Positions 1 through 12,251 of a stretch of 64,000 nucleotides of DNA are shown here, one piece after another. The notes under the pieces are model-generated. The model made no database searches and was not told where the DNA came from. It saw only the letters and a program-made list of their open reading frames with translations. The stretch spans positions 5,278,747 to 5,342,746 of the forward strand of contig OZ036005.1 of the NCBI GenBank assembly GCA_964035015.1. Reading direction: 5' to 3'. Made by a program: the position numbers and the translations under genes. Within the stretch, counting starts at the first letter, position 1, and every line of letters starts with the position of its first letter. Source of the stretch: Corallium rubrum (lineage: Eukaryota; Cnidaria; Anthozoa; Scleralcyonacea; Coralliidae).

Positions 1-42
1 CTTTGAAGTTTGCCGAGTTTCCAGACCATATCTCGATTGACT

Positions 43-2883
43 ATGCTGACAGTTAATGTTAACTGAGGAGTGAGAACTGTCTTCTGGGTTGAGTGGGATT
101 CTGTCTATAGACTCTCGTGTAAACCATACACTGCATGAAATACAACCTTGCGCCCTTTTTTGTTTTGGTCAGAGTTACTAGTGAAAAATGTTCAAAGTGG
201 AAACACGTTAAACACCTCATAAAACAATTTTGAGTCTATGCATATATTCATAATTATAGTAAACGCCTGAGCAGGCGTATTAATGTTTATAATTAATTTG
301 GCTAACCAGCAAATGCACGGCACTAGCAGCAAACGGCGAGACACCAAAAGTCTGCCTCTCTGCGTTGAGAGTATAATTACATGATATCAACATTTATATA
401 GTAGCAGACTAGCAGTCAGTATTCAAATAAGTGTGGCAAAACTGGAAAGCCAAGGTAAAAATCACGCTATTTATCCATAAATTTCTACTATTTTAAGGAA
501 GGTTGTGCAGGTAATCTGAAATTCAACCCGCGCAGAAAGAATAAAGCTTTTCCCAACTCTATAGTTTTGGTTTAACTGTTATTTTAAATTTTTAGAAGAA
601 AATTATTTTTCTGTATAATTGTCAAATAAAGTACAAAAGTACATGATATAAAGTTTTGCATTTTCCTTCAGCTCCTGAAGTTGATGTTGACATAGCTATA
701 AGCGTCTTGTTAATTTTCATTTGTTCCTTTGAGTTTGAAAAGTAGGTAACAGTAAGCATTAGAAAACTGTCTGCAAAATTAAATAGGATTCACTAGATTT
801 TGACGTAAAATGTTTTAAGAAAACCTGTTTTGGAAATACCAAAAGTACGAGATTAAGTTGTCTTTTTAAGCTGGCAATAAATTTTGTAGTAAAATATCTG
901 CTACTGCTGTATAAACTTGTGCAGTCCCTCTCTTTTGTTCAACGGTTATTGTTTAAGATTTTTATAAATACGACCAACAAGCATTTGCCCCCAAAAATAC
1001 CAAACTAACGAGATTGAATTCACGTGTCTTCCTTGTGATTGAATACACCTGTCAGTGAATTCTGATTACTAAGAAAGTTCTTTTGTGGGTTTGAGCGTAT
1101 GTTGTCTTATATATAGTATAGCTATAATAGGACTTATATAGGCCTATTTATCAATTATGCCTTTCTATTCCTATATATACATTGGTCTGTTTTATTACAT
1201 TATATTTCGGATAATGTCAGACGATTATATTCTGCATGAGTGGGGAAAACTGGTCCCCGACCAGAAGTTTAAAACATTTTCACCAAGATTCTTATTCGTC
1301 CGCAGTTTGTGCAACTTTCCCGATTTTATTTCGACCACATAAGGCCAAACCATTTTTTTTCTGGTTACATAAGGCCATGTAGACTATCCGGACGTTCGAA
1401 GTGAAAGGAAGTATACAAGTCAAGAAAGAATTCAGGCTTTCTAAAGTGGAGTTTAACTCTTTCCTGTCCGAATAATCGATCTTTGGTATTTTATTCTGGC
1501 TAACGCCAGACGATTTTATTCACCTCTGGGAAAGCCCTCGGATATAGGAATGAGTTATAAACTACCTACCTCTCTAAATAGGAATACACAAAATTAATGC
1601 TGAGGAAGTTTATTTATATACTCCTCGGCTCTCTTACGACACTATAAGATAAATATAAACTGAATTCGTTGGCTTGTTCTGAGCTTTTTATGTGCCATTT
1701 TAGTTTATCATATCTGACAACATCTTGCAATGATTGATTTTGTATATGGGACTCATGCGTGCATGGTGGAACTATAGCAAGACCCTAGCCTTTTTCTCAT
1801 AATAACGGAAGCATGTGTTGTAGCTTGCTTTAGCTCCAGAAGTTGATGTTGACTGACTAAGCCAAGTGTCTTTTATGCCTTTGTTGAATTTAAGCTCGCA
1901 AAGTACTTCTCTTACTTTGAGAAGTCGCTGACAGTCAGCCGATTAGGGAACTGTCTTCAAAGTTGAGTGGGATTCCACTAGATTCTTGTAAAAAACATGG
2001 TACTGCAATACAAACTTGTTTCCTCTTTCGTTTTGGCTTAACTATATTGTTTTCAATTCTTAAAAGAAAATATTTTTTCTGCATGGAATTGCCAATTAAC
2101 GTGCAAAAGTACCGGAAATTAAATTTTGTATTTCCTTCATGCAGCTTCAGAAGTTAATGTTAACCTCTCGATTTTCCTTTCAAGGTGTCTTATAATTCAG
2201 TTTAGTTTTATAGGCTTGTAATGGCAATTTACACCTTGAATAAAGTTTATGTATGTTCATGTTTATGTCTTTCAGTTTGTATATGGTTCTTTATTATATA
2301 TTTCATTTGATTTTCGATTAACGCCATATTTTGGCTGTGAGACGCGTGTCCCGGAACAAAAGTTTAAAATGTTTTCATTGACTCTTTCTTGTCCGTAGTT
2401 TCCTGATTTTATTTTGCCCATATAAGCCCAGACCATTATTCTGGCTATATAACGCCAGGCGATCAGTTTAGTTCTGGGTATATATAGAAAAGAAGTCAGG
2501 TTTTCTAAACTGGAGTTAAAATAGGAATTAATGTCGGAAGTTTATTTATATACTTCTTTTTAAGAGTTTCCTTGGACACAACAAGATGTAAAAATAAAAC
2601 TTTGTTCTGAGTTTGTTTTACTGATTATGTCTAACAACATATATATTGCAATGATCGTTTGCATATGGAACCCATGGTCCTATGGTATATAGAACTATAG
2701 CAGGACCCTGGCCTTTTTATCAGAAGAGAAGCATGTGCATGTATGTATTGTAGCTTGCTTGCTTCAGCTTCAGAAGTTAATTTTGACAAAGCCAAATGTC
2801 TTGTTTGCCTTTGTTGGTTCAAGTTCACGAAGAGAATAAGAGATCTTATTTTTTGACTAAGAGGTACATAACTGACAGTCAGA
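43..2883 (-). repeat. Inverted copy of the 1.36-kb higher-order repeat
   Basis: Read on the minus strand, this block repeats the sequence of about 51924-54914 with high similarity from end to end. The phrase AACTTCTGGAGCTGAAG, exact or slightly diverged, recurs near 675, 1830, 2145 and 2770, and the CTGGCGTTA-type phrase near 1500 and 2455. Short open frames here (for example 1157-1342) also occur in the 54-kb copy, but with frameshifts, so I treat them as non-coding. The two arms are about 50 kb apart in opposite orientation. Confidence 0.85.
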
Positions 2884-2887
2884 TGCA

Positions 2888-3300
2888 CAGCAAAATCCTG
2901 ATTCTTATTTTAAGAAAAAAAAGTAAGATTGTTCTTGTCAGTATAGTAAGAATAATATTCTTACCAAGAATCTTGTCAAGAATCTTGTCAAGAATATTAT
3001 TCCTTACCTAGAATTTTTCGAGAATAAGTTTACTTAAAATAAGAAATAATATTCTCGTGCAATTCTTGTTTCAAGCAAAAAATTACTTGTTTTAAGTAAC
3101 ATATTGCTTAAAACAAGCAAAATAATTCTTGTCAGTATAGTAAGTATATTATTCTAGACTAGAATTTCATAAAGAATATTTTTACTTAAAATGAGTAAAA
3201 ATAGTCTGCAAGTAAGTAAAATTTTCTAGCACTGATTCTAGAATAGATTCTTGTTTTAAGAAACAAGAAATTTCTTACTTTAAGAAAAAATTAAATGTAC
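2888..3300. repeat. AAGAAT/ATTCTT-rich inverted repeat tract
   Basis: AT-rich sequence made of repeated AAGAAT, TTCTTG and AAGAATATT blocks in both orientations, including three successive CAAGAATCTTGT-like repeats near 2965-3000. Many small hairpins are possible. No coding potential is seen. It starts exactly where the similarity of the preceding block to the 52-kb copy ends. Confidence 0.6.
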
Positions 3301-3334
3301 ATGTACTGAGTTGCATTATTTATTAGTTATTTCC

Positions 3335-3924
3335 ATGTGTTCTTAAGAGCACTAAAGTTACTATATACTTCAAGTAAATGACAATTTTTTTTAATGTAGA
3401 CATGTTTTGGGAACTTATGCCATCTTCAATAGAATATAAGAATAATTATTTAAATATTTATCAAAATAATTCTTTCATATCTTGTACTGGCATAAGTTTA
3501 CCGAAACATGTCTACAGAAAGTCAAATTTAAGAATACTAACAGTATAAATTATATAAAAAACATGCAGACATTATACATACGAATGTTCTAACATTCTCC
3601 ACGAGAGCAATACTTTTGCAAGTCATTCAATGTGTTCTTAAGAGCACTAAAGTTACTATATACTTCAAGTAAATGACAAATTTTTTTAATGTAGACATGT
3701 TTTGGGAACTTATGCCATCTTCAATAGAATATAAGAATAATTATTTAAATAGTTATCAAAATAATTCTTTCATATCTTGTACTGGCATAAGTTTACCGAA
3801 ACATGTCTACAGAAAGTCAAATTTAAGAATACTAACAGTATAAATTATATAAAAAACATGCAGACATTATACGTACGAATGTTCTAACATTCTCCACGAG
3901 AGCAATACTTTTGCAAGTCATTCA
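3335..3924. repeat. Tandem duplication, 295-bp unit, two copies
   Basis: 3335-3629 and 3630-3924 are nearly identical. Each copy contains an internal inverted repeat: AGACATGTTTTGGGAACTTA near its middle pairs with TAAGTTTACCGAAACATGTC about 90 bp later. Each unit therefore looks like a foldback element that was duplicated in tandem. Confidence 0.9.
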
Positions 3925-4560
3925 GGGTTTTGGTAACATCCAATTTGAAATCACACCAGGATGACACTTGTCACCAAAGATTAGGTCTTGCAACTTTCAC
4001 AGCAACATCCACCATCCTTGAAGATACAGGTCAGTACAGTGTATGCCAAATCCAATTACTAGAATATTGCCAATAATGTCACAACAGCTTCAAACGTTTT
4101 GCTTTTCTTGAACATACACAGGATTTGCCTTCCACAACCAGACACCATAAGACCAGGGGTAAAGCTGGACCACTTCCACAGCCACCTGTCAAGTTGCTCA
4201 TCATCTTAACATTACAAAAAGTCAAAAGTGATATTAAAATAAAGGTTTAACTTAAGTGGGAAGCACAGATAAAAGCATTAGTGCTAAATACATATGGGAG
4301 GTCTAAATTGCAGCCTGCAAACTGGAAAAATTAAGACCAGCAAACAAATGATACTGTAGGTAATGTGAGGCTGTAATAGAATTCTTGGTTGGTTGACCAA
4401 AATCTTTTATTGGGGCAGTACAGTACATTGAAAAGCAGAACTAAGTACTGCAGTATGTTAAAAATACAGGCATATGACATGCACATGAAAAAACATGACC
4501 ACACCAAATGACACCCAAGCTCCTTTGTGATTTCTGAGCCGAGGTTTCCTCATGGTTGTG
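3925..4560. other. Unique sequence, no gene seen
   Basis: No long open frame, no recognisable repeat and no similarity to another part of the window was noticed. Confidence 0.4.
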
Positions 4561-4572
4561 TTAATAATAATA

Positions 4573-4638
<66 letters not shown>

Positions 4639-4663
4639 TTAATAATAATAATAATAATAATAA
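4561..4663. repeat. (AAT)n microsatellite
   Basis: About 100 bp of TAA/AAT trinucleotides, interrupted twice by CATT. Confidence 0.95.
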
Positions 4664-5394
4664 AACTTGAGTTGGGCTGGAATAGTTGGGCAAAAATGTG
4701 AGTGGGAAAATGAGAAACTAATATGCAACAAATAGTGGCCTTAATTGATTAAAGTTTTAGTATGAAAACTATATATTGCACTACTAGACACAAAATTTTT
4801 TAACAAATTCTTAATCCAAAACAGTTGAAAGCTTCAATTTTGAACGATCATTTGTAAACGTGTGCATGAATGTGATAACTACAGAACTGTTAAGAAATAA
4901 AACTTTACATTAGATACTAACCAATAAATCAATTGATATCTTTTCACACACCTCTAAACTCAAAGAACAATGTTCTCTTTATTTATTTTGTTCTGTCATG
5001 AATTGGGGTTCCAGTACTATCATCGTTTCCAGTCTAAGGTATACGATTTTGGTCTTGATAATCCTTTAATAAACTAAGACAAAGATTTTGTTAGTATACA
5101 GCCAAACACATACACTGTGTATCTCCTTCTTGGTTTGCACCGATACATTGCAAAATTAAATAAGTATAGTAAGTTTAGCCTGGCACTAGCTGAAGCTTCA
5201 TGCAAACCATGTGACCACATTTAGCTACTTAAAGATTGTTGTAACCTTGTGTGCAACTATGACCAGCCTGTATCAGGCAAGTGCTTCTGAAACAATACAA
5301 ATATATCAGAAGAAAAGCCTTATTTTTTTAACTCTCAACAATACCATGGATTAACTGCTGAACATTTGTTTAATTAACTCTGAACATGCAAACA
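4664..5394. other. AT-rich spacer, no gene seen
   Basis: No convincing open frame, RNA gene or repeat recognised. Confidence 0.4.
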
Positions 5395-5987
5395 AAAATA
5401 GGTACGCAATGCGTACATGCGGATACTGGTTTTTATTTGGCCTACAGATAATGATTGAACAACGTAAATTGTTCGCCAAAATATACTGAAAATGCTTGAT
5501 AACCTTGTGACATATCAGCATATGCTCTCACGTATCATCTAGAATCGACAATAATTACTAATGTTTAAATGCCTTTAATAACTTAACAAGCTAAATGTTT
5601 AATTCTAGCCCTTACTTAAACTCCAACCCATTCCCTAACCCAAGCCCTGCCCTGCCCCAACCCTAATCTTAACTGTAATCTTAAAATGACAATTTTAGGT
5701 AAATTGGGAAAAACGGGAAACCCGGTCGCTAGTCGCATTGTTAAAAGAATGTGATAATATATCGCTTTCGTTCTAATCTATTCTTTACTGTCTACATTAG
5801 ACTCTGGTAACACATGAATTGATTTGTCTCCACAATGATCAACGCGCTTTTTGAATAAGTACTTTATACGCCTACTCTCTCCTCCGCAGAGGTTTTATAT
5901 TACATGACGCATGAGGGAATATTAAGATACGCCTACATGTAACTCAAGCAGTACCAAATACAGTGATTCACTGATCGCGTGCAAAAG

Positions 5988-6150
5988 CGAAACTCGACTT
6001 CCAATCTTCCAGTGGTTGTTCTGGTACACGCTCGTAAACCCTTCGGACATACGAATAAGACTTCTGAAGTATGCCTATTAGCGTTTCGCCTTGATCACGT
6101 GATTGACGAAAACATTCGGATGGTTTAGCAACCAGTATCCGCAAAACGCA
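5988..6150. repeat. Direct repeat, left member (pairs with 7345-7610)
   Basis: Shares TTGTTCTGGTACACG, the TGATTGACGAAAACATTC block and the AACCAGTATCCGCAAAA end with 7345-7610. The right member is interrupted by a CA microsatellite. This looks like a partial internal duplication of family R or two overlapping element ends. Confidence 0.7.
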
Positions 6151-6470
6151 CGTTAAGTGGATTTACATAATAGTTTTATTTATTGTTCAACCTGCTGTTT
6201 GTTCTTTTTGTAATCTTGGCGGCAAGCAGCTTTTGGCACAGCATAACCTATGTTGACTTGATTTATTTTTGCGACGTCATTACAGCTTGTTTTCCCCTGG
6301 ACATGTTAACTGTTCAGTTAAGTGTTTTGTGAACAGGAAAAAAACAACATGAAACTCGGTCCCTATAATCGCATTAAAATATGATACTTATATCGCTTTA
6401 ATTTCGCTTGAGTGTAATGTTAGGTAAATCGGCAAAAACAGGAAACGCGGACGCTAATCGCATTGTTAAT

Positions 6471-6984
6471 ATGATATTTTTATGTTTTATATGTCTATGT
6501 TTTAGACTCTGGTAACACATGTATTCATGCGTCTCAATAAATCGATGTTCAACGCGTTTTTTGAATGGGTATTTCATACGTGTACATGTAACATAAATAA
6601 TGCCAAGCACGGTGGATTTCTGCGTGTAAACCTATAGCTAAAACATCTTGGTTGAGCGCTTATAAACACGTAAACACTTGAAACATCTAATAATTAAAAG
6701 GGCATTCAGATTTCAGAAAGATCTTATATGATATTTTTATGTTTTATATGTCTATGTTTTAGACTCTTATAACACATGCATTGATGCGTCTCAATAAATC
6801 AATGCTCGACGCGTTTTTGGAGTAAGTATTGAATACGTCTACATGTAACATAAAAAGTCACAAGTACGGTGGATTTCTGCCTGTAAACTTATAACTAAAT
6901 TAACATCTTCGCCGAGCGCCTAACACGTAAACACTTGAAACATTTAATAGTTAAAAGGGTATTCAGATTTCAAAAAGATCTTTA
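6471..6984. repeat. Tandem duplication, 257-bp unit, two copies
   Basis: ATGATATTTTTATG starts copy 1 at 6471 and copy 2 at 6728. The copies remain alignable to the AAAAGATCTT block near 6980, with scattered substitutions. Confidence 0.85.
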
Positions 6985-7508
6985 ATCCGAAGCAAATCAA
7001 GCTCTCACACTCTTTCTTCGTCCTTGGAATGCTTTTCGTTTAGGCGACAAAGTCGAAACGCGTTCTGGAATTATTATAGTGATGCTGAGATGAACACGAG
7101 AAAGTATTGCATGTAAATATGCTGTCACCACGCGCTTGTATTTATAGTATAAATGAACAATGCATACATGCATATAAAAATGTATTAAAATGCTGAAATA
7201 CATATTGTTTCGAAACCAGACAATCCGCAAAAATTCGCAAAACCGTTCAAATTTATACCGACAGACCAGTAGCCCACTGGCAGCTGTCGACTTGTCATAT
7301 ATTTCTTGGCCGTCTTGTGATTGCGCGCAAATGTTCATTACCTGAAACAAAACAAAACTCAACTTTCTATCTTCCATTCGTTGTTCTGGTACACGTTCGT
7401 AAACAATTCGAACATATAAGACTTCAAACATACAAATAAGAAGTATGCTGATTCGGATCCGCAGCGCTATTGGTCGTTTGCGTTGATCATGTGATTGACG
7501 AAAACATT

Positions 7509-7550
<42 letters not shown>
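7509..7550. repeat. (CA)n microsatellite
   Basis: About 20 uninterrupted CA dinucleotides, inside the second direct repeat of family R. Confidence 0.95.
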
Positions 7551-7551
<1 letters not shown>

Positions 7552-8467
7552 CCGCGCTCATGACATAGCGGATTATGGTTTAGCAACCAGTATCCGCAAA
7601 AAGGTAACATGTTTAATATTCTTTGCAGTCTGGTTTATAGCATACAATCCATACTGTAATAAGTTTGCCCCCAGATTCCAAACAAAGAACATTGCTGTCT
7701 AGGAATATCTAGTTGTCAAGCTGTGTTGTTAACACAGTAGAGCCTTTTCTTAAATTAAATATCGAAACATAACAGTTGTATGCATCAAAAGGGGAACCAA
7801 ATGGTCGACTTTTAGTAAATGAATTTTACCTATGCATTGTTATGTATTCAAAATTGCCGCCGTTAATTGTTGATCAACACAAACAATTTGTCAATTCCCA
7901 AAACAACTCCTTCAATAAGTAACTCCTTCAATTGTAATACTTATAAACTAAGAAAATAAACATATTCTGTAAGGATCAAACGGCAAATCTTTGTAAGAAC
8001 ATTTCTATTCCGTAGCGACTAGCGAATAAATAAATGAAGCTACATACATTTGCTGAATCACCAATCAGTATACAAAATTGCTGATTTACATGTAAGAATC
8101 TATGACTTACCTTCAATAATGTGATCGCATCCATCGTCTGTATACGTCTAGCGAAGAACCATTTACAAAACAAGCAATAAATTACAAAGCCATAATGACA
8201 AACAATCGCCAACGGCCAACGAACTTCGAAAACACGCCGTCACCGGGTTCCCGCGTCATCATGGGATAATTATCCCGCGTTAGCCTCGCGTGGTCTTAAT
8301 AAGGACATTGCAAATCAATATTTCTACTTACGGCTAGAATATTTAGGTCAATTGACAGTTTTGTGTCTAATCAAATAAATAGTGTGTAGCACGCTGCACT
8401 AAATAACTGTTGAATAGTTAAGATATTTTCATGCTCTAGAACAAGTGAATAACAAAATCATCGTTGC

Positions 8468-9897
8468 TACTAGAAATACATGAATGCAACAACCCCTCAC
8501 CTGCTTTATATGCATTTTTTAACCCCCCCCCGCCCCCCCCCCCCCCCCCCTAATTTCTGTTTTTTGTTGTGTTAATGACACACAGATCATCTTTAAATTT
8601 TATATGTATTTTTGAAACACACACCCCCTGATTAAAATATTAAAGCCCTCCTGATATGCATTTATAGGGTGACTAACTGTTTACTTTCAGATTTCTGATT
8701 TGAAAATTGAACATATGAAAGCAAAACTTCCGTTTCATTAATTGAACTATAGCTGTAAAACATATATTCATTGTTTATAGGTTTCCAAGGGAATTATTTT
8801 TAGCAAGTCTTTAAATGGCTTCCCTCTGCTGTTCTGCATACATGTTTTGCAAAGGCAGAATTAAAAGTTAACAGCTCCAAAACTACATTTATAATATAAA
8901 GTCTGAGATAAAAACAATTCAGTAGAATCGGATTCCAGAAAGAAATATTAAACAGACAACGTTTCTGGCGAAAATTTGGAAATACTGCCTAGAAAATCGG
9001 CAAAGTCGGCCCAATGAGTATTAGTGATGCGCCGATCACGAAAGTAGCCGATTAACATTGCCGATTAATCGGTGGCCGATTATTTCATATAATCGGCCGA
9101 TTAATCGGCATAAACCGATTAAGCGTTGTTAAGTGTTGTTAAGCGGAAACTGTGACGTTACTAAGGCCAAACGGCATTGTTTCAATTTGAAACGGTCGCC
9201 AAGATCATCTTTATTCTGTGCTAAGATACTCTAGTTTGGCAGAAGAAGTAAACCTACGTTTCTTTAACTTATCTTTATTCATAAATCTTCGTCAAGTGAA
9301 GCTAAGAACTCCACAGAAATTTTCCGATCGACCAATACGCTGACAAACGCGACGTTTGTGCGAAGAAACAATGCCGTTTGGCCTTACGTCACAGTTTCCG
9401 CTTAGCAGCATGTTAGTTTCCCGCGTGAAACGTGTGTCGTCAAATTACGCGTGTCCACGCTCAATCCAGAACCGTAGGCGTATATAAGCGCCCTGCTAAG
9501 GAATGTGCACGCTGCTTTCACTGGGTGTCATGTTCATAAACATAAATAGTTTTAACGCGCTGTTTCTTAGATCTTCAAGTAATTTTAGCTTGCTACAGCA
9601 GTAAAGAACTTCGTCCTTTTCTGTTTAAAATAATCAAATATATTTCCGATTATTATACAATAATCGGCCGATTACCGATTATTTAAAAATTGGCAGATTA
9701 ATCGGCTTTTCCGATATTTTCCGATTAATCGGCGCATCTCTAATGAGTATTATAAATAATAAGAAGTGCATATACACAGTCAATGAAAAACACCACGTCC
9801 AGATAAGTTTTACAATTTTTTAAAAAGGTAAGCACGAATATAAGTGGAGCTGTATATCATTTAGGTTTAAGCGAAAACATGAGAACAACACAATGGT
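8468..9897. repeat. Dispersed repeat family E, copy 1 (right end lost)
   Basis: Starts at ACTAGAAATACATGAATGC, as do copies at about 17808 and 43709. Similarity to 43709-44345 runs through the phrase CATATGAAAGCAAAACTT and the block GGAAATACTGCC, apart from the nested 721-bp insertion. Contains a poly-C tract at 8522-8550. The right half, including the GC-rich terminus seen in the other copies, is missing; a different element starts at 9898. Confidence 0.7.
9022..9742. mobile_element. Non-autonomous hAT-like element with 8-bp target duplication
   Basis: Bounded by perfect 8-bp direct repeats ATGAGTAT (9014-9021 and 9743-9750). Terminal inverted repeats are TAGTGATGCGCCGAT and TAGAGATGCGCCGAT. 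Subterminal regions are packed with CCGATTAATCGG palindromes, as is typical of hAT elements. An inner inverted repeat (about 9136-9180 against 9365-9407, AAACTGTGACGT) forms a second nested hairpin. No transposase frame is present, so it must have been mobilised in trans. The paralogue near 44161 has a single ATGAGTAT and no insertion. Confidence 0.9.
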
Positions 9898-10300
9898 CAG
9901 GGGCGAATCTAGGATTTTTTTTGACTTAGTCAAAGTTATGGTCCACATAACTAGGGGGGGTCGGGGGGCATGCCCCCCGGAAAATTTTTGAAATTTGGGT
10001 GTCTGAAATGGCATTTCCTGCATTCTGACAACACTTTTAAAGAAAATCTAAAGTTTAAAATTGTGTCTTTAATAGCACATTTTATCACTTTTTTGAAGAA
10101 AATTTTTGTCCAAACTGAAAAAATGGTTTTGCATATAATTATTTTTATCGTTGTCTGAATGACCTTTTTGTTAGTTAGTAACTGTATAACTTTCCCCCAA
10201 AACAATAATTATAAATGGGGTAACATTTTCATATCAAAATTTCCAAATCTGAGATTCCAGCAATGCCATTTTCTGCATTCTAGGGCACTCTTGCAGGGCA
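9898..10300. mobile_element. Fragment of a G-rich hAT-like element
   Basis: Begins CAGGGGCGAATCTAGGATTT and carries a GGGGGGCATGCCCCCC palindrome at about 9964-9979 followed by GGAAAATTTTTGAAAT. The same core occurs near 16449 and, inverted, near 44977. A matching right terminus was not found, so the element is probably truncated. The 3' boundary is approximate. A second block resembling the first (AGCAATGCCATTTTCTGCATTC) begins near 10258. Confidence 0.55.
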
Positions 10301-10747
10301 AAATGCAAGTGTCTCAATGCACATTTTTAATAATCACTACCATCTTTTTCAAGAAGTGCTGCCATTTTATTTCATCATAATTTGATAGGGATAAAACTAT
10401 CTCATTATACATGTACATCATGCAATTGCTTCAACCTAAAACAGATTACAAACAAAACTAATGACCATAAGTCAGACCGTTTTGCTCCATGTCAGAGCTC
10501 ATCAGCATGCCTAGGAAACATTGGAAACACCTTGCTGATGTAGCCAATGATTCTGACATGGGCGGCTTGGCCAATGGACAGGGCCTTTGGACCAGTTCTT
10601 GAAATTTCTTTGTAGTTCATCACCCTTCAAACCACCTTGCTTCACAGATTGAATATCATGCGTAATTAAATGCTGATTATTATTAAGTAAGCAAACCCTT
10701 GCTGAACAAAAGCATGAAGAAATCCCCTGAAAACCACCCCTCCAGTC
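10301..10747. other. Spacer, no gene seen
   Basis: No recognised domain in any frame and no repeat noticed. The open frame 10511-10795 (minus) runs into the inverted-repeat element that follows and looks spurious. Confidence 0.35.
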
Positions 10748-11289
10748 CAGGGTGTTAGCTACAGTCAAAAATTCGGAGTTATACGCCGTTTTCACAATTA
10801 CGTTTAGCTAGCAATTTCACAATTTAGATCTACCAAAAATAACAAATATAAATTATAAAAAATACTAAGTTATAATAACTAAGAAATAATTAAAAATATG
10901 AGATTGCTCAGCTTCACAACTTTGCTCAAAAGAATTGCGAATCATGCATTGATGTGTTGCGAGGATGCCATCTAACCTAAAATATATCTGTCTGTTTTTA
11001 GTACGCAAAACAATGTCAGTTGACTTGCACTTCAAAGGTTTCAATTTAGCCCAGCCAATCAGCACTATCAACTATGGCTAGGCATTTATATCTGGACAAT
11101 TTTATATCTGGATAGCCTTAGAAAGCGTTGTCCGAACGCAGGGAAATAAGGGGATAACATGATGACTTTTGGAGGGTGTATTGTTTATTTATGGCCCGCG
11201 TGGTAAAACGTTCGCCCACGCGCAACAAGAACTGAATTTCACAATTCCATTAAATTGCCGAATTTATTTTTTTTCTGGCTAACACCCTG
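10748..11289. mobile_element. MITE, 542 bp, 5-bp target duplication CAGTC
   Basis: The ends are 12-bp inverted repeats CAGGGTGTTAGC, and the terminal ~60 bp are loosely complementary (AATTCGG, TTTCACAATT). CAGTC lies directly outside both ends (10743-10747 and 11290-11294). No coding sequence. The superfamily cannot be fixed from a 5-bp duplication alone. Confidence 0.65.
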
Positions 11290-12044
11290 CAGTCTGAGCA
11301 ATATTTGTTCAGTATATGTAGTTAGGAAATAGAAAGTAAATAAGAACCTTATATGTTACATTTACTAATGTCTTGTCTTGTCGATGACTTCACAGTGACA
11401 GTATCCCTGGCATGGGAGGCTAGGGTGTACTATCACATGCCCAAGGCGAATACCCAGACTAGTGGAGGGAAGGAGTCACCTTACTTCTCCATTCTAGGCT
11501 GCCATAAGCAGAGCCTAACCACTGCCCAAATAATAAGAAACATCTATGTAATAAGGAAAGTAAAACAGATTTTTATCTGTTTAGTCATTAAGTCATCAAG
11601 TTTATTTATTTAATCATTTTAAGTTAATTTTAGGTTTAATGATACCATAACAATCAGCCTCTGCTCTTCACAATGAAAGCAATGCAGTTTAATTTTTTAG
11701 TTATATTAGGAATATCACCCATTGGTACAACCCTTACATGTACATGTACCACAAAAATTGCCCTCCACAAGTCAAATGAACAAAAGACAGCAAAGATAAC
11801 ACACTCCCCTCCTCTTCACAATGACAAACAAGAATTTCAGACAGGGAATACAGTAACCTACTGTATGTATATAGTAGGTGCAGTGTAATATTTCATAATA
11901 TTATGTTACATTATTAATAAAAATCTGAAATGTAATATAATACATGTATATATAATAATAAATATAAATCTGAAATATACAAAACAAAATGTGCACTGCA
12001 GATAATAATGGACTGTTAAAACTAGGGATAACTGGGATTGCAAC
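11290..12044. other. Spacer, no gene seen
   Basis: AT-rich, with imperfect TATAATAA runs near 11890-11970. Open frames at 11353-11613 and 11673-11888 show no domain and no splice context. Confidence 0.35.
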
Positions 12045-12212
12045 TTAGAAAACTAATTCAATCCTCCTTTTATCCCTGGCAAAAACATCAGTGACCTTTT
12101 CAATATCAGGGCATATTTCCTGATGTACAAACAACAATGCAAGTCCATTTAAACGGGCACCAGCCATTGTACTTCTGGTGTATTAATCCTTAAGTCTTCG
12201 CATAGCAGAATT
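12045..12212 (-). pseudogene. hAT-type transposase C-terminal fragment
   Basis: The minus-strand reading gives NSAMRRLK, then an in-frame TAA, then STMAGARLNGLALLFVHQE followed by an IEKVTDVFARDKRR segment and a natural stop at 12045. This matches the conserved C-terminal dimerisation region of hAT transposases and related domesticated proteins (ZMYM / 52-kDa-repressor type), with the usual order of M..xRLxxLALL, a short helix, and DxFA..K.R. The in-frame TAA and lack of the catalytic domain nearby make this a decayed remnant. Confidence 0.7.
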
Positions 12213-12251
12213 GAGACTAATTACCATAATAAAGCCTTCTTAGTTCTTACC

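Larger units (their letters stand above)
5395..8467. repeat. Dispersed repeat family R, copy 1
   Basis: Begins with AATAGGTACGC, as does the paralogue at about 42526, and matches it in blocks: 5395-5980 with 42526-42990, about 6600-7095 with 43345-43560. The phrase GCGGATACTGGTT near 5418 reappears inverted (AACCAGTATCCGC) at about 6129 and 7584, suggesting element termini. The longest open frame (6997-7431, minus, 144 codons) has no family resemblance, and the paralogous stretch does not keep it open, so I do not call it a gene. Confidence 0.7.

Noticed and set aside
1157-1342. Frames beginning MPFYSYIYIGLFYY here and at 53854-54075 (minus)
   Set aside because: Present in two inverted repeat copies but with different downstream frames; better explained as conserved repeat DNA than as a gene.
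6997-7431. 144-codon frame on the minus strand
   Set aside because: No recognised domain, crosses a direct repeat, and is not preserved in the paralogue at 43.4 kb.
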